Below, piece by piece: positions 23,145 to 35,600 of a stretch of 64,000 nt of DNA. Source of the DNA: Antedon mediterranea (taxonomy: Eukaryota; Echinodermata; Crinoidea; Comatulida; Antedonidae). Position 1 is the stretch's first letter. Each line of letters begins with the position of its first letter. A program made the translations under genes and the position numbers. The notes under the pieces were generated by a model. That model was not told the DNA's origin, made no database searches, and saw only the letters and a list, made by a program, of their open reading frames with translations. Where the stretch lies: positions 27,518,001 to 27,582,000 of the forward strand of contig NC_092674.1 of assembly GCF_964355755.1 (NCBI RefSeq), given 5' to 3'.

Positions 23145-23508
23145 ACTCCACGGACATCTGTGCACAAACTGTGATTGTTTTTGTTTTCATGTGTGTACTG
23201 TACTCTGCCTCAATTGGTTGATGGTTGATAAAATGATTTTGTACTCTATACAGTATAGTATTTTAAGTTCGTGAACTTACTTCACAGCTTTTAAAAGTTC
23301 TTGGATTCAATACTGTTAACATAGGCTAATACAGAAACTCCATGGACATATATGTGCAAAAATTGTGATTGTTTTTGTTTTCATGTGTGTAATGTACTCT
23401 ACCTCAATTGGTTGATGGTTGATAAAATGATTATTACTTCACAGCTTTTGAAAGTTCTTTAATTCAATACTGTTAACATAGGCTAATATAGAAGCTCATA
23501 TGGACATC
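23145..23508 (+). repeat. Tandem duplication, units of about 190 and 157 bp
   Basis: Unit 1 is 23145-23334 and unit 2 is 23335-23491; a third start follows to about 23508. Shared text includes GTGATTGTTTTTGTTTTCAT, GGTTGATGGTTGATAAAATG and ACTGTTAACATAGGCTAAT. Unit 2 lacks an internal stretch of about 35-40 bp. Confidence 0.85.
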
Positions 23509-24841
23509 CACCGGACGTACCCACCCTAGTTTTTTTACGCACTCAAGTTAAAAGCGTGTATAGCGTATGCGCATGCACATTATTCCCATCTACATTAATT
23601 ATGACGCGAAAATGCGCAACCAATCGGAGGTTAGGATCATACAGTAGTTCGATTGGAGCGCACTTAAAATTGTATTTAGGTGGTGCCCACACGAGATCCA
23701 GGTGCCCCATCACATTAATAATTGATAGCTCGGGTAATCTGTTTTGTAGAAGCGTGTTTACTGATTCTGTAGGCAACCTTTCTTGAATTAATTAAAGTTT
23801 AATGTTTGCATTATCTGTATCGATTTGCTATCCTCTAGTAATTAGTCCATATATTGTACGTACACGTAGATGGTTCGATACCAGAAAAGTTAATTATAAA
23901 GATTAACCGTATTGATGTGTATTCATTAAACGAATTACAATGAATACTAATAATAATTTTATTTAATTGGGGCGATTGTAAATCATTATTATATCTAGTT
24001 TACGTGATATACATAGAAAAAAGGGGATAAATTAGGCCTAGAGCAATACAAACGGTTAGATAAATGTATGTCTGTCTTTGAGATGAAGTTTTCCATAAAG
24101 TGTCTCCAAAGAGTCAGATGTTGATGTATCTTACACCTCTTAATTTTTCCATACATAATGCTTTTAAATATAGTTGTGATTTTAGAGTTTCATGTCCGAA
24201 CATTCTTTCAGGCAGAAGACTGTTTAAACAATGGAAGAACCTGTGTATGTTTGAGATTGCGCCAAGCTACTATGCCAATCGCGTTCCAATGCGTTTTTGT
24301 TAAGTGCACGTAAATTTATTTTTGGATAGTCTATTAAAGAAACACTAATTTAAAAAATAATAATTTATAAGCACTAATTTCAAAATCATTTTTGAATAAC
24401 AGTGTACCGTAGAGGTTTTAATTAATTAAAATTAAATATTTCAACAACCTATAGTATTTCCAAAATACAGATCACTTTGTACTTTGTTAACATTGTTCTG
24501 TATTACATTTTTATTACATAGTTTTTTTGCGCAGATCCTTTATAAATGTAATTGTATATATAGCAGTATATCATAATTTACGCATGCGTCTGAAACGCAC
24601 TCAAACGTTATGGCTTTTCACGCGTAAGGTTTGTGTCTGACAAATCAACAAAGAAAAGATACCACCGCAATCCTCATTAATTTTTTTATTATCTCTTTTT
24701 TCACAGGCAATGAAAAACTAATTTAGATCTTTTAAAATGAAGCAAGAGAACAACATAAGCATATTTACTTTACAAAGTTACCGTTAAAAAAATAAAAATA
24801 AACCCAAACGTTAGGCCGTGGTATAAGTAGCACCTAATTAA

Positions 24842-24958
24842 AGTTGGGTTCTCAGTAGGGCATAGACGCAAGTGAATTGACCAATGACAAGCGACAGTTT
24901 GAATAATCCATCGCTTGTGATTGGTGAAATTACTTGCGTTGCTCCATGAGAACCGATT
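24842..24958. mobile_element. Foldback element family B, short copy
   Basis: GGGTTCTCAGTAGGGCATAG, AATTGACCAATGACAAGCGA, TAATCCATCGCTTGTGATTG, then ACTTGCGTTGC and ATGAGAACC. It is a symmetric foldback with shortened arms. Confidence 0.7.
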
Positions 24959-26475
24959 GAGTGGTCACGAAGAAATCAGTGTTGTCATAGCTACCGTGAT
25001 ACAAACAAAGTAAACAAATATAATGATTAAATCATCAATGTATAACACTGTAGTGTTATTCCCAACATTGTTTATCTGTAAATAGACATACAACGGCTAG
25101 TGACACAGCTAAGTATCACACCATAATAGATTATAAACTCGACACTCTGCGATTAATTTACACCGCGGTATTAACAATTGCAAACTAATTTAGGTGTGAT
25201 TTACACAAGAGTTAATCATAGCCAACGTAACGAGATATTTACGTGATACTTCACAGTCTAAGAATAACAAAACCACATACATCTGTATATATCTACTTGA
25301 CAATATTTACAAGTTTCAGAAAGTCATTCTACTCGTAAAGAATCTCTGTAATACGCTATTAATAAATAGAATTATAATTTATATATATAATATTTACAGA
25401 TAACTACAGCATTAAGACTATGAATTGTAGCATGGATATAAATAAAGCTCGAAATAATGTTTCTAAAACAACTATTTGAAAGAAAATATATTATTTTCTA
25501 TTCATAGGACTCTCTATATATCATTTAAGTTTAAAGACTTATTCGTATAAGTACAACAAAAACTAACTATCTATATGCATGTTATTTACTATTACTGTAC
25601 CCCATTGACTTCAAACTAATATAATTTTAACGTTACGCGCGCGTACAACAAATGTACTCTTTTCATCAAGATTTGTCTTATGGTATGTGAATGAAAACAA
25701 ATATATTGTTCACTGTCGATATGGTGCTTGCACAACGCTTTCGCCAAGCGTTCCTTCACGTGTAATACTCTTAAAGTTAAATTAGGCAAATCGATCATTT
25801 GCAATCCAATATCAACGTTGACCAGTTGTCCGCAACTTTTTGGTTCAAGGTAAAATGTTGCTTCCTAAACATCAGATAATTATAACATCACTGTGATTTC
25901 CGCTGGGTATCGACTGAAAGAACACGCTGCGAAATCCAGCGAAAACTCCATACATTGTTCTACGCATGTGACGTAAATTGCACACTCGAGGGTATATACA
26001 GTCGATTAGTATGATAGGAAGAAATCTAGAAAACATCAATCGAATATAATACACACCATTGTATTATGTACACAGTCAGATGGTGGCAACTACAGCATAT
26101 AGAAACGTTATCAATCGTATCATCACACTTGATACATTACCAACAATATAATACATATTTTTAACAGTGAGATAATAAACTGCATTTGAAGTAGACCATA
26201 TGAAATTGAAAGTTTATTTTTGGAGTTTTGTCTATTGTACATATGCACTTATATGGATATAATATTCCTAATAATATTCGATTTACGAATATTGTTTGGT
26301 GCGCATCCCTTTACAGATACCCATACTCAGTACATACGTAATTATTTCAGGGAGGTGTAGCTTATTATATTTTTTCTGCAAACATATCGAAGTGTGCACA
26401 TTCCTTTATGAATCCCCAGCCCCATCAACTACCCCTCACCTGTCCTTAGTTATAACCCACACGCCATACATCTTT

Positions 26476-26481
26476 TTTATT
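26476..26481 (-). terminator. Candidate polyadenylation signal for GUCY1B1
   Basis: AATAAA on the minus strand about 60 bases after the stop codon. A second one lies at 26213-26218. Either could define the 3' end, and the choice cannot be made from sequence alone. Confidence 0.35.
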
Positions 26482-26539
26482 TCATGGGGAGTCAATAATA
26501 GCTTATGTTGTAAATGTGGATTTACATTCTAGATTATGA

Positions 26540-26687
26540 TTATTGTTCGTGGTCTTTGATTCCATTTGCAGCCTTATTTTGTGTCAGGAACCAACACTGC
26601 ATTGGTTCCGTTTTACCCTTCATCTTAACCCCTCCTCGGTACTCGAATTCAAACGTTGGATCAAATGATTCGGGAGAGATTAGATGT
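26540..26687 (-). CDS. GUCY1B1: GUCY1B1 coding exon 8 (C-terminus)
   Basis: Completes Lys560, encodes residues 561-608 and the TAA stop (26540-26542). It follows ATTTTCAG. It reads [19 protein letters not shown], then [19 protein letters not shown], matching the final strand-helix of the cyclase domain, with a short hydrophilic tail. Confidence 0.93.
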
Positions 26688-29600
26688 CTGAAAATAAATG
26701 AATACAATAAATGTTAGTGTGCCCTCAAACATTTAGATAGTTCAAAAGCTTTAATAGACGTTCTTCAACAGCCGTTGTATACTGACGAGTATTTAGGCCT
26801 GTTGTATTAATAATTCATAAAACACAGCTTTTTAATTTGAAATTTAATTAAATGAGGCGATGGCAGATTATTTAACATTATATGAATACATTTTTAAAAT
26901 GTGTGAGAAATTTATATAATATTAAAATAGATAGAGAATTAATTTGCCAGCGTTATAAATAAGAATTTAATTTCGCGGCAAATGGATTTGTATTCGTATA
27001 AAAATAAGGTCGTTTTTGAAGAGAACAAGAAGAACAAGAACGCTTACGGGTGAATGCTTTGTACACTACATCATATCAAACTAATTAACAAACAAATTAT
27101 TTCAGTTTAAAGGCAAAAAATCAATTTGCTATACTACTACATCGTGTTTCTTCTGGCGCTTTTCATATTGATATTAATAATTACTGTTTTATGATGGTCG
27201 GTTTGTAACATATTCACATAATTGGCTTTCCAGGCGGTCACATATCGGGTTTCTTTATTTAAATTTGTTAACATATTCGGCATTTGTCAAAACGTGCTTT
27301 GGGACACGTATAATTATTATATATGACACATATATTTATTGCACTGAAATGAAATATATTCCCCTGGATGCAAGCATTTTACTTTCCTAAAAAAATAAGT
27401 ATACGTTAAGAGGCGCGCGTACATGCGTACCTAAGTTGAAACGAGCGTGTACATGCGTACCTAAGTTGAGACGCGCGCGTGCATTTTGTGATGTCAATTG
27501 CAAATTATTTCCCTGAATTGTGCTATCTATTCATGTATGACTGATTGTTTATGGATGGACAACTTACTTATAGGCTGGTTCGGAGACGTTGATCTTGCCC
27601 TTTACCCCTGTCGTCTCTGTCCTGCTGGTAAGGTTCACCGTGTTGCCAAAGAGACAGTATCTAGGCATTTTATGTCCTATTACGCCCGTTACGACTTCTC
27701 CACTGTGAATTCCAATTGTTATCTAAATAAACAGAATTAGAAAGTAAATTAAATGCTGTCCAGCATTGCCTTAGCGTTGACCAGTTTATTTATAGACTGC
27801 CGTTAATAATCTAGACACTTAAAAGGGGGTTTTAAAGGAAATATTCTTGTCACATCAGCACGTTAATATCAGAACACGAGTAATTATCGATTCGTCTTTA
27901 ACAATTTATGATCTTCATTTGTTGTGTGTTTGGATACATGAAATGGTACCACCCCCTGGATGCAAGCATTTTACTTTCCTACGAAAATAAGTATGCGTAC
28001 CTAAGTTGAGACGCGCTCGTACATGCGTACATAAGTTGAGACGCGTGCGTACATCTTGCTTTGGTATTAATGGATGTTTAGAGTGCATGAAATATGGTAC
28101 CACCGCCTTGCCCATAGGACTTGCTTTGGTATTAATGGATGTTTAGAGTGCAAGAAGAGCGACGATTTAAAAGTTTATTGTAGTTTGAACTCAATGAATG
28201 GAAATGGAAACACTCCATGTTGTCATATGATAATGGTTACGGTACTTTCCAAGCGGACCATCCAACACAAAAACACAAATAAACATTAAAGTCAGTAAAT
28301 CACTCGCTATGATTTATTTGCAATGTAAACAGCCGCCACGCGAACGTATGTTTATGTGAGTGTGACGTAAATAAACGTAACAGATATAGAAAATGTTAGA
28401 ATCGAAAACGCTTACGTTTATTAGACCGCGTTTTGTACTAAAAAACAAAAAAAAAGCTGGGGTATATTACTGTATTTTGACTTAGTGTATTGAAGTGTCA
28501 TATAATAATTGAATGACGTTTGCGAATGTGAACAAATATAATATTTTTCCTACTCTTTATCACCCACTGAATAAAACTGGTGATCTGTATGTTTTCATAT
28601 TAAACAAATGCATATGATTTATTAACAAAAATATAATGTTACGAAAATTCTAGACAAGAAATGTATTAATAAAACTGATGACCATCATCGTCACTTCCTG
28701 TTGGATATTGTATCGTAAAATTCGTAAACACTATCAAAATAACCCTAACATTGCATTATTACCTTGGCCCCGTAGAGAAATAAAACCATAAAAGCTGAAT
28801 ATTGGTTTTTCTGAATTATTAAAACATGTCTGTTGATTTCTCAACGATGAGGTGGCATATGTATTTTAAACATAGCTGGATTACAGATGGATACATAAAC
28901 ATCGCATCACACGCTATAGCTTTTTGAATAAGAGAACACTATATCAGTATTTGATTAAATGTGCATTATGTGATTATTCTTCTCAATTCCAAGTTATATT
29001 CTTTAATAAATATTTTGATTGTCTTGCGATACGAATACGAAGTTTACGCAAAAATTAGATGCACATGCACAATATGGTTTTCATATTTACAACATTTCAG
29101 AGATTTATTATGACTATTCTCTATTTTTTTCGAAATGTAAAATAAAAAGTCAGTCAAAGGGCAACTTTCAAAAATATCGATTTTCAAGATATACTTACAA
29201 AATGACGCATGTCATATTTTATCAATTTTTATGTTCGCCTTGTGCAGGATTTATAAAATATTAGGAAATCGCAAGTTCCGCTCTACATGATCCGCGAAGC
29301 CTAGCGGCGTACGCAATGACGACTACGGAAATTGGATGTCACGAAGGTACTCGATACTTTCAGGTATATATTTACAATTTGAATAGATACTTTTTGTTTT
29401 ACAAGATACCTAAATGTATCGCATTGTTGGATGTCCTTTACGTGTACCCCTTTAGGCATGTGACGCACGTTTTATTGACATTTTAACACAACCTATTTCC
29501 CAAGCCCCAACTCTAACCCAAGATCTATTTATTATCAATTTACATCATACTAGAAGTGATTACATTGTTTCGAAAAAACTGTTTTTCTTAGATGGAATGT

Positions 29601-32600
29601 ATTATTGTGTTAAACCACCTGGTTTCTAAACTAAGACAATTATATCTGAAGCGTAGTTCCCACTAGGTCGCCATGCAATGATATTATAAGCGCAACGCAC
29701 GTGATTTGAAGGGCGACAGTTCCTTACGTTGCGTTTACGTCCTAGTGGAAACCTCTTAAAAAAGCTAGCACCATAGTACCGAACAATTTTCCCCCTAAAA
29801 GGCGAATACAGTTTTATAATAATCTTTGAACACATCCATAGTAACATTTCTTACCCATTGTTGTTTTTGACATTTCAACCTTCTGTATATTAGCTTAGCA
29901 ATATGCCTCGTATTAACTAAAATACTCAATTTAGCAATGTAAATATATAGTCTATTTTTCATACTGTAGCCCATTTCTCAAAAAAAAAATCTTTGACTTA
30001 ATTTGAAGCAAAGCAAATCTTTGCTGCAACAGCAGAACATTTTCCATTTGCCTCAAATTGTGATGAAATTTGACGCATCACCTCGGGCGTTGATGATAGC
30101 ACGGTGAATCCTTTGAGTTTTAAATTTGCCGACTGATTGATAAATGTAATCAATTGACACAAGCAATAAGCAGCCCCATAGTATTTTTTATACCGTATTT
30201 TCGACCGAACTACATAGAAGATTAATCATGTTACTACATGTCAATTTTAATTGTATATATTAATATCATAAATAAATTATCGATGAATTAGCAATGCTGA
30301 GACCTGGTTTACTATATTGGACGAATTATTAAGGGTATTCATTTTTTTTTCACTTGGTTGATAAACGTTTAGTTCTCACTTGAATGCAACGCAAGGACGC
30401 AAGCGCAACTCAAGTAATTTGACCAATCACTACACGATAGATCATCCCAACTATCGCTTGTGATTGGTCAACTTACTTGCGATCCGTGTACGCAATTGTG
30501 AGTACAAGTCATAACCAAGCTATGGTCTACTCGCAACTTGTGTTTATCGATATATTTGCAAAACTGTATAACATACCACGATTTAATTGACATTTCGTCA
30601 TGTACACTAACGAATTTTAGATATTTTCATCATCACATTTATTTACGCGAAAGTTTTGTAAAATAAACCAATTTTAAGGAAGTTCACTGAATCAGTATTT
30701 CCTTATAGTTTGATTACATATCTGAATTTTAATTAGGAACATATAAATAAATCGATAAGTAATGAAAAGATCATTTATTATTCTTCTTTTATGAGATGAT
30801 ATTTTGCAATTTACAAATGTAAAATGTCTCCGGTTGCCTCTGATATCAGAGACTGTTTAATGCCTTTTTGAAGGTTAAAATCCTGTATTTCAAATTTTGT
30901 ACCTTATCTTTATGACTTTCTAGATATTTTACGGTTTTCTTTGTATTTCTAACCTCCTTATTGCGAACTTTGTCGTCGTAAAGTCAAAGCGAGTTTATTT
31001 AATTTTGATGGCTTGTTTAATGGCTTTACATTCGGTTTTGTTAGCTAATACTGTGATTTTCATGCTGTATAGTTCACGTCAGGATAACATTTATGGTTGA
31101 GGCCCTCTCAACAATATATTATATCCATTTCGTTTTTTAATTCAATATTTTGCCTGTTTTAGCTCTGTTTACACTATCAAAAGTTTGACCAAAACAATGT
31201 GATGTGCTCAAATATTGAAGTGATATGACGTCATCACATTTTTTGTCACATTAAGTTAGTTGTCACATCAGGATAGTGTGGACAGAGCTTTAGAGAGGCC
31301 TTAGTGGTGGTTTGTTATTGTGTTTAGATTTAACATATCATTTGAATTGTAAATCTTTCTCTATTTGGTACATCCAGTTATTTTTGCATTGTTTGTTTTC
31401 TAAATAACTTTATTTTGATATGATAAATTTTTTACTATATTTGATATCGTAGGCCTATGCCATTTTTGGGTGTTAATTCATATGCATTTAACAGCGAGAA
31501 ACTCGCAAATTACAGGATTGACTAACTGCCATTCTTATAAACTCAGTTGAGGCTTATGGAGTGGAAAGAGTCTTGAGTAACAACCCTGGCAAGTTCAAGA
31601 TCAAACCCTGGCGCTGAGTCAGAATTGAACCCTGGCGCTAAGTCAGAATTGAACCCTGGCGCTAAGTCAGAATTGAACCCTGGCGCTAAGTCAGAATTGA
31701 ACCCTGGCGCTAGATCAGAATTGAACCCTGGCGCTAGATCAGAATTGAACCCTGGCGCTAAGTCAGAATTGAACCCTGGCGGTAGGTCAGGATTGAACCC
31801 TGGCGCTAGGTCAGGATTGAACCCTTGACCTTGGGTTTAGAAGGCAAGCACGTTAACCATCAAGTTACAACTCCATTACTTTGTTTTCAAATTCCGTAAT
31901 ATCTGGAGTTACGAAACAAAGTTTCTATCTATTTTTACTGTTAAAGTCGGTCAAATTCCTTTCGTCATTTACTGAAATGAATACAAAATTGGTTAAGTAA
32001 AATATAGCATCTTTGAAATGAGATATGAAGCAGATGTATTGCAGTTTGTATTAGATAGATAGAAACATCTAACTTGAAGAATTAGCATGTACTAGAAACT
32101 ACTTCTAAATAATTGCTTATTTAATATGACATGATAATTTTATGACTGTGTCGTTCATTGTAGAGTAGATAAAGATATACTCGTCGTCGTCGTATACTTG
32201 CTATAGGCCTATGTACTTGAACTTAATTAGATAACAGCTTCAGGCCCACCTAAGAATAGGCAGTAGTCCTACTTTGCGGATGATATTGTCGAATTCTCTG
32301 TTGTAGCTTCAACAAAGCTTTTTTCATTACTTTCCCAGGTGTCAGTCTTCAAATGATCAGTTTATTTTTATGAGAAAAGAAGAGAGAATTTTATTCAATT
32401 GAAATGGAATTAGTTGTGGTGAAAATGTAACTGAAGTTTTTTTCCATATGTTCCGCCTGTTAAAATGCGCATTATGCTAAAATATTGAATCTGATTGTCT
32501 CTGCAGCTTTTTTTTGTTATTGGTAATGTTAATACTACTGTACTATCGTCTGTGCTAATATCATGAAAGTCAAATACAATGCTAATGCGTGGTTCCCACT

Positions 32601-35600
32601 AGCGACGCAACGCAAGGACGTAACGCAACGCAAGTGAATTGACCAATCACAAGCGATGACTTATTGGCTTGTGATTGCTAACTTTCTATAACTTCGCTTG
32701 TGATTGGTTAAAACGCTTGCGTTGCGTTTACGTCCTTGCGTTACGTTCTAGTGGGAACCAAGCTTTAGGCCTGGGGGTAATGTACTACCGAGTCTTTACA
32801 TTCTCTCAGTAAGGCTAACACCTAATGAATAATGACAAATGGATTATTCATTAATGTTATTATGTTTCATGTACGAACAAATATCGTAGCAATCACCTCC
32901 AATACCGACTGTCCAAGAAATCATACTTTTCACAGTATCTCCATTTTCTATTACCCCTGACGTCTCACCCAAGTGTCTATACTCTTAAGCCTTATATGGT
33001 AGTACTATGCCCAAAGATGGTAATGATATGACATCATCATGTCCATATACGGGCATATAATCAAACAAAAGAAATGTTCTCATTATTAACGGGGTCGTTC
33101 TTATAAAATGTTAAATCCAATTTCACCGCGAGTCAAGATTAGTTAATACCGTACTATCAAACATATCGCATTGCATTCGTGACGTCACCCATGAGTTCAA
33201 TGATTTTGTAGATTATTGCAGACGCGAATATTAAGAATGGCTGTCAGACAACTTATTTTCTCTGTTTTCGACAAATTGCCCTTAAAGGCTGTTAATCAAC
33301 TGACAATGTTATCCATTGGTTCGATAATGTTAACGCCTCTAACAGTGAAAATCTGCTTCGTTGCAGGAAATTTGACAATGTTTTTACTCCTTTGTTCTAT
33401 CAAATTTAGCACCCATCGATTTGACTCATGCTATTATTTTACAGCGTGCCCTAATTCTTATGCAAAAAGACGAGACGAGTTTATCGATACTCGTAAATCT
33501 TATATCTCTTTCCCTATGTTTACGATTTATTTTATCTAAGTTATCAATTTCCATTTAGTTAGTATAGAACTCCCTTTTGAGATAGATATTTCTGTATGTT
33601 TTAAAACATTAATTATGCCAGTATTGCGATGCGACAAAAACAGGCCTACAAAATATCGTATACACATCTGAGCAGTGTGTGCATTATATCGAATGTTATT
33701 GCACTAAACTATTTTAATACTTAATTGGCGGTTGCTTTAAAGTTGTTAAATGCACATTAATTGTGAAGATAAAAAAACCTCAATTGCACATTTACGAAGA
33801 AACACGTCACGTGTTGATGAAACATAGTGGTGAACGTCCTTTAGCGTATTCACAATACAGTTTAGATAATAAACACAAATAGTTTGATATAAATCGCTCG
33901 TTGAAGGCGCTGTTCGTGAAAGAAAAAAGTATGGTACGGTTTGTAATGTATCAAATAATTGGGTAAAATGTTGATATTTAATAGCCAGAACATTCTATTG
34001 GATTTAGCCACTAATCTCATATTCCTTGTTTGACAATAAATGGATTAATTTTATTCGGCCTAAATTATGAGAGATAGGTACTATATTTCGTAATATCGTG
34101 ACGCGAAGTGGACGCGCGCGTACAAAAGCGTCATCTTCAACATTTAAACGCTCTATTAAACATAATATGTAATGATTTATATTTGTATAGAAAATACATG
34201 GTTTATTTAAAACCAGTCAACTCACATAATATTCAGTGCGAGAGCAATTATTTCTATGTCTAAAGCAGACTGACCAATTTATATAAATGACTAATTAAGT
34301 CGGTAATGAAGTGTAAAATAAGTTAATTAACTATCCTGTTCTAGTTCATAATAATTAGAAATAATTATCATTAGGTTAATTTAAGATTCTATTATCGATT
34401 TGGTCATTTATCCAGGGAATATTTCTTTGTATTCTAGCCATGAATATCCACTGTTCTCAGACCAAGTATAACGTATTACCCGCTATTCTCTGGTGGATGC
34501 GAATAATATTTAAAGTTGGCTTGCGCCGCGTACAAACACTGATATATCCCGCCGAATGCAGTTACATTTGAAGCACATGTAAACTTGTATAGACAATGAA
34601 ACGAAATAAAGATGACACGCGCGTACAAACATTGATGAATATTTTAAATTTTATAAAATTAAAATTGTAAATGGCGTCTACGCTTTAAGGTGTAACTTTT
34701 CTAATCATTGTATCGGATTATAAAAAATGAATACGTTTATCGTTATTTTATGAATTAAATTACAACTTAATGACGTCGTACCATGCAGTAGGTATATTTA
34801 ATACAAAGTTGATTAATTCATTATTAAAAAGCCTGATATTAGGTTTACGTTGCTAGTCGTTAAAACTTTTAAATTGTAAATTAATCAATCTTGAGTAAGT
34901 TTGATTTCGGCATGATAACAACACGTTATAAATATAATTTGTTATTCCGTAATAATGTTTAAAAACAACAAAGTACCGTGTCCTACTTCTCGGCGTCGTC
35001 GTTTACCCCGAGGCCTTTACATAATTTCGCATCATTCGTGGCAATAACACCTTGGTACCTTTCTGTATTTTTAAAATTAATGACGTGAAATCAATACGGA
35101 CATAGATGAATTCGTACGAATCTTGTTTTTCCTAGATACGACTTTTATCATAATGCCAAGATCTCCACTATTCTCTGTGGATGGAATTACATACAAGGAG
35201 CATTACACTAATAACCTATAGTAAGCTATACAAATAATATCTTTCGCTAGGTATGTCCTGTGGTAATCCTCGTATTCTCGTATTTCGTCAAACTCAATTC
35301 CTAGCTAAAACAAACATGTTTGCCGTCGAATCACTTGTAAATATTGAAATACTAGTTGTGTGTCCATCTAAATGTATTATTGCGCTTGTAAAGTATATTT
35401 GTAACAATAAAGATGGCTGATAATAAACCCGAGGTGTGGTAGCGTACTCGACTTCGTACGTGCCTTGAGAGCAACACATTGTCGTATTGGATTAAATCCA
35501 TAGTCGAATGGCCGAGCGGAGTCAAATGGCCGAGCGGAGTCGAGTGACCGATCGGGTTAAGGCAATGTCGCGTGGATCTCGTGGTAGAACAAGTCTTCTC

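Larger units (their letters stand above)
20566..26475. other. Intergenic region between the two convergent genes
   Basis: Contains the 23.1-23.5 kb tandem duplication, two foldback B copies and scattered CpG-rich motifs. No exon of a known family was found on either strand. Confidence 0.5.

Noticed and set aside
31604-31825. Possible CRISPR-like array
   Set aside because: The units are contiguous 24-bp repeats without spacers in an animal genome, so this is a minisatellite.
31625-31828. Repeat protein of eight-residue units (NPGAKSEL)
   Set aside because: The 24-bp minisatellite is in frame by arithmetic only. The array derives from a SINE on the other strand, and the frame has no unique N- or C-terminal domain.
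33216-33539. 107-codon hydrophobic frame
   Set aside because: It lies inside a GUCY1B1 intron, on the opposite strand, and has no family resemblance. T-rich DNA readily gives hydrophobic frames.
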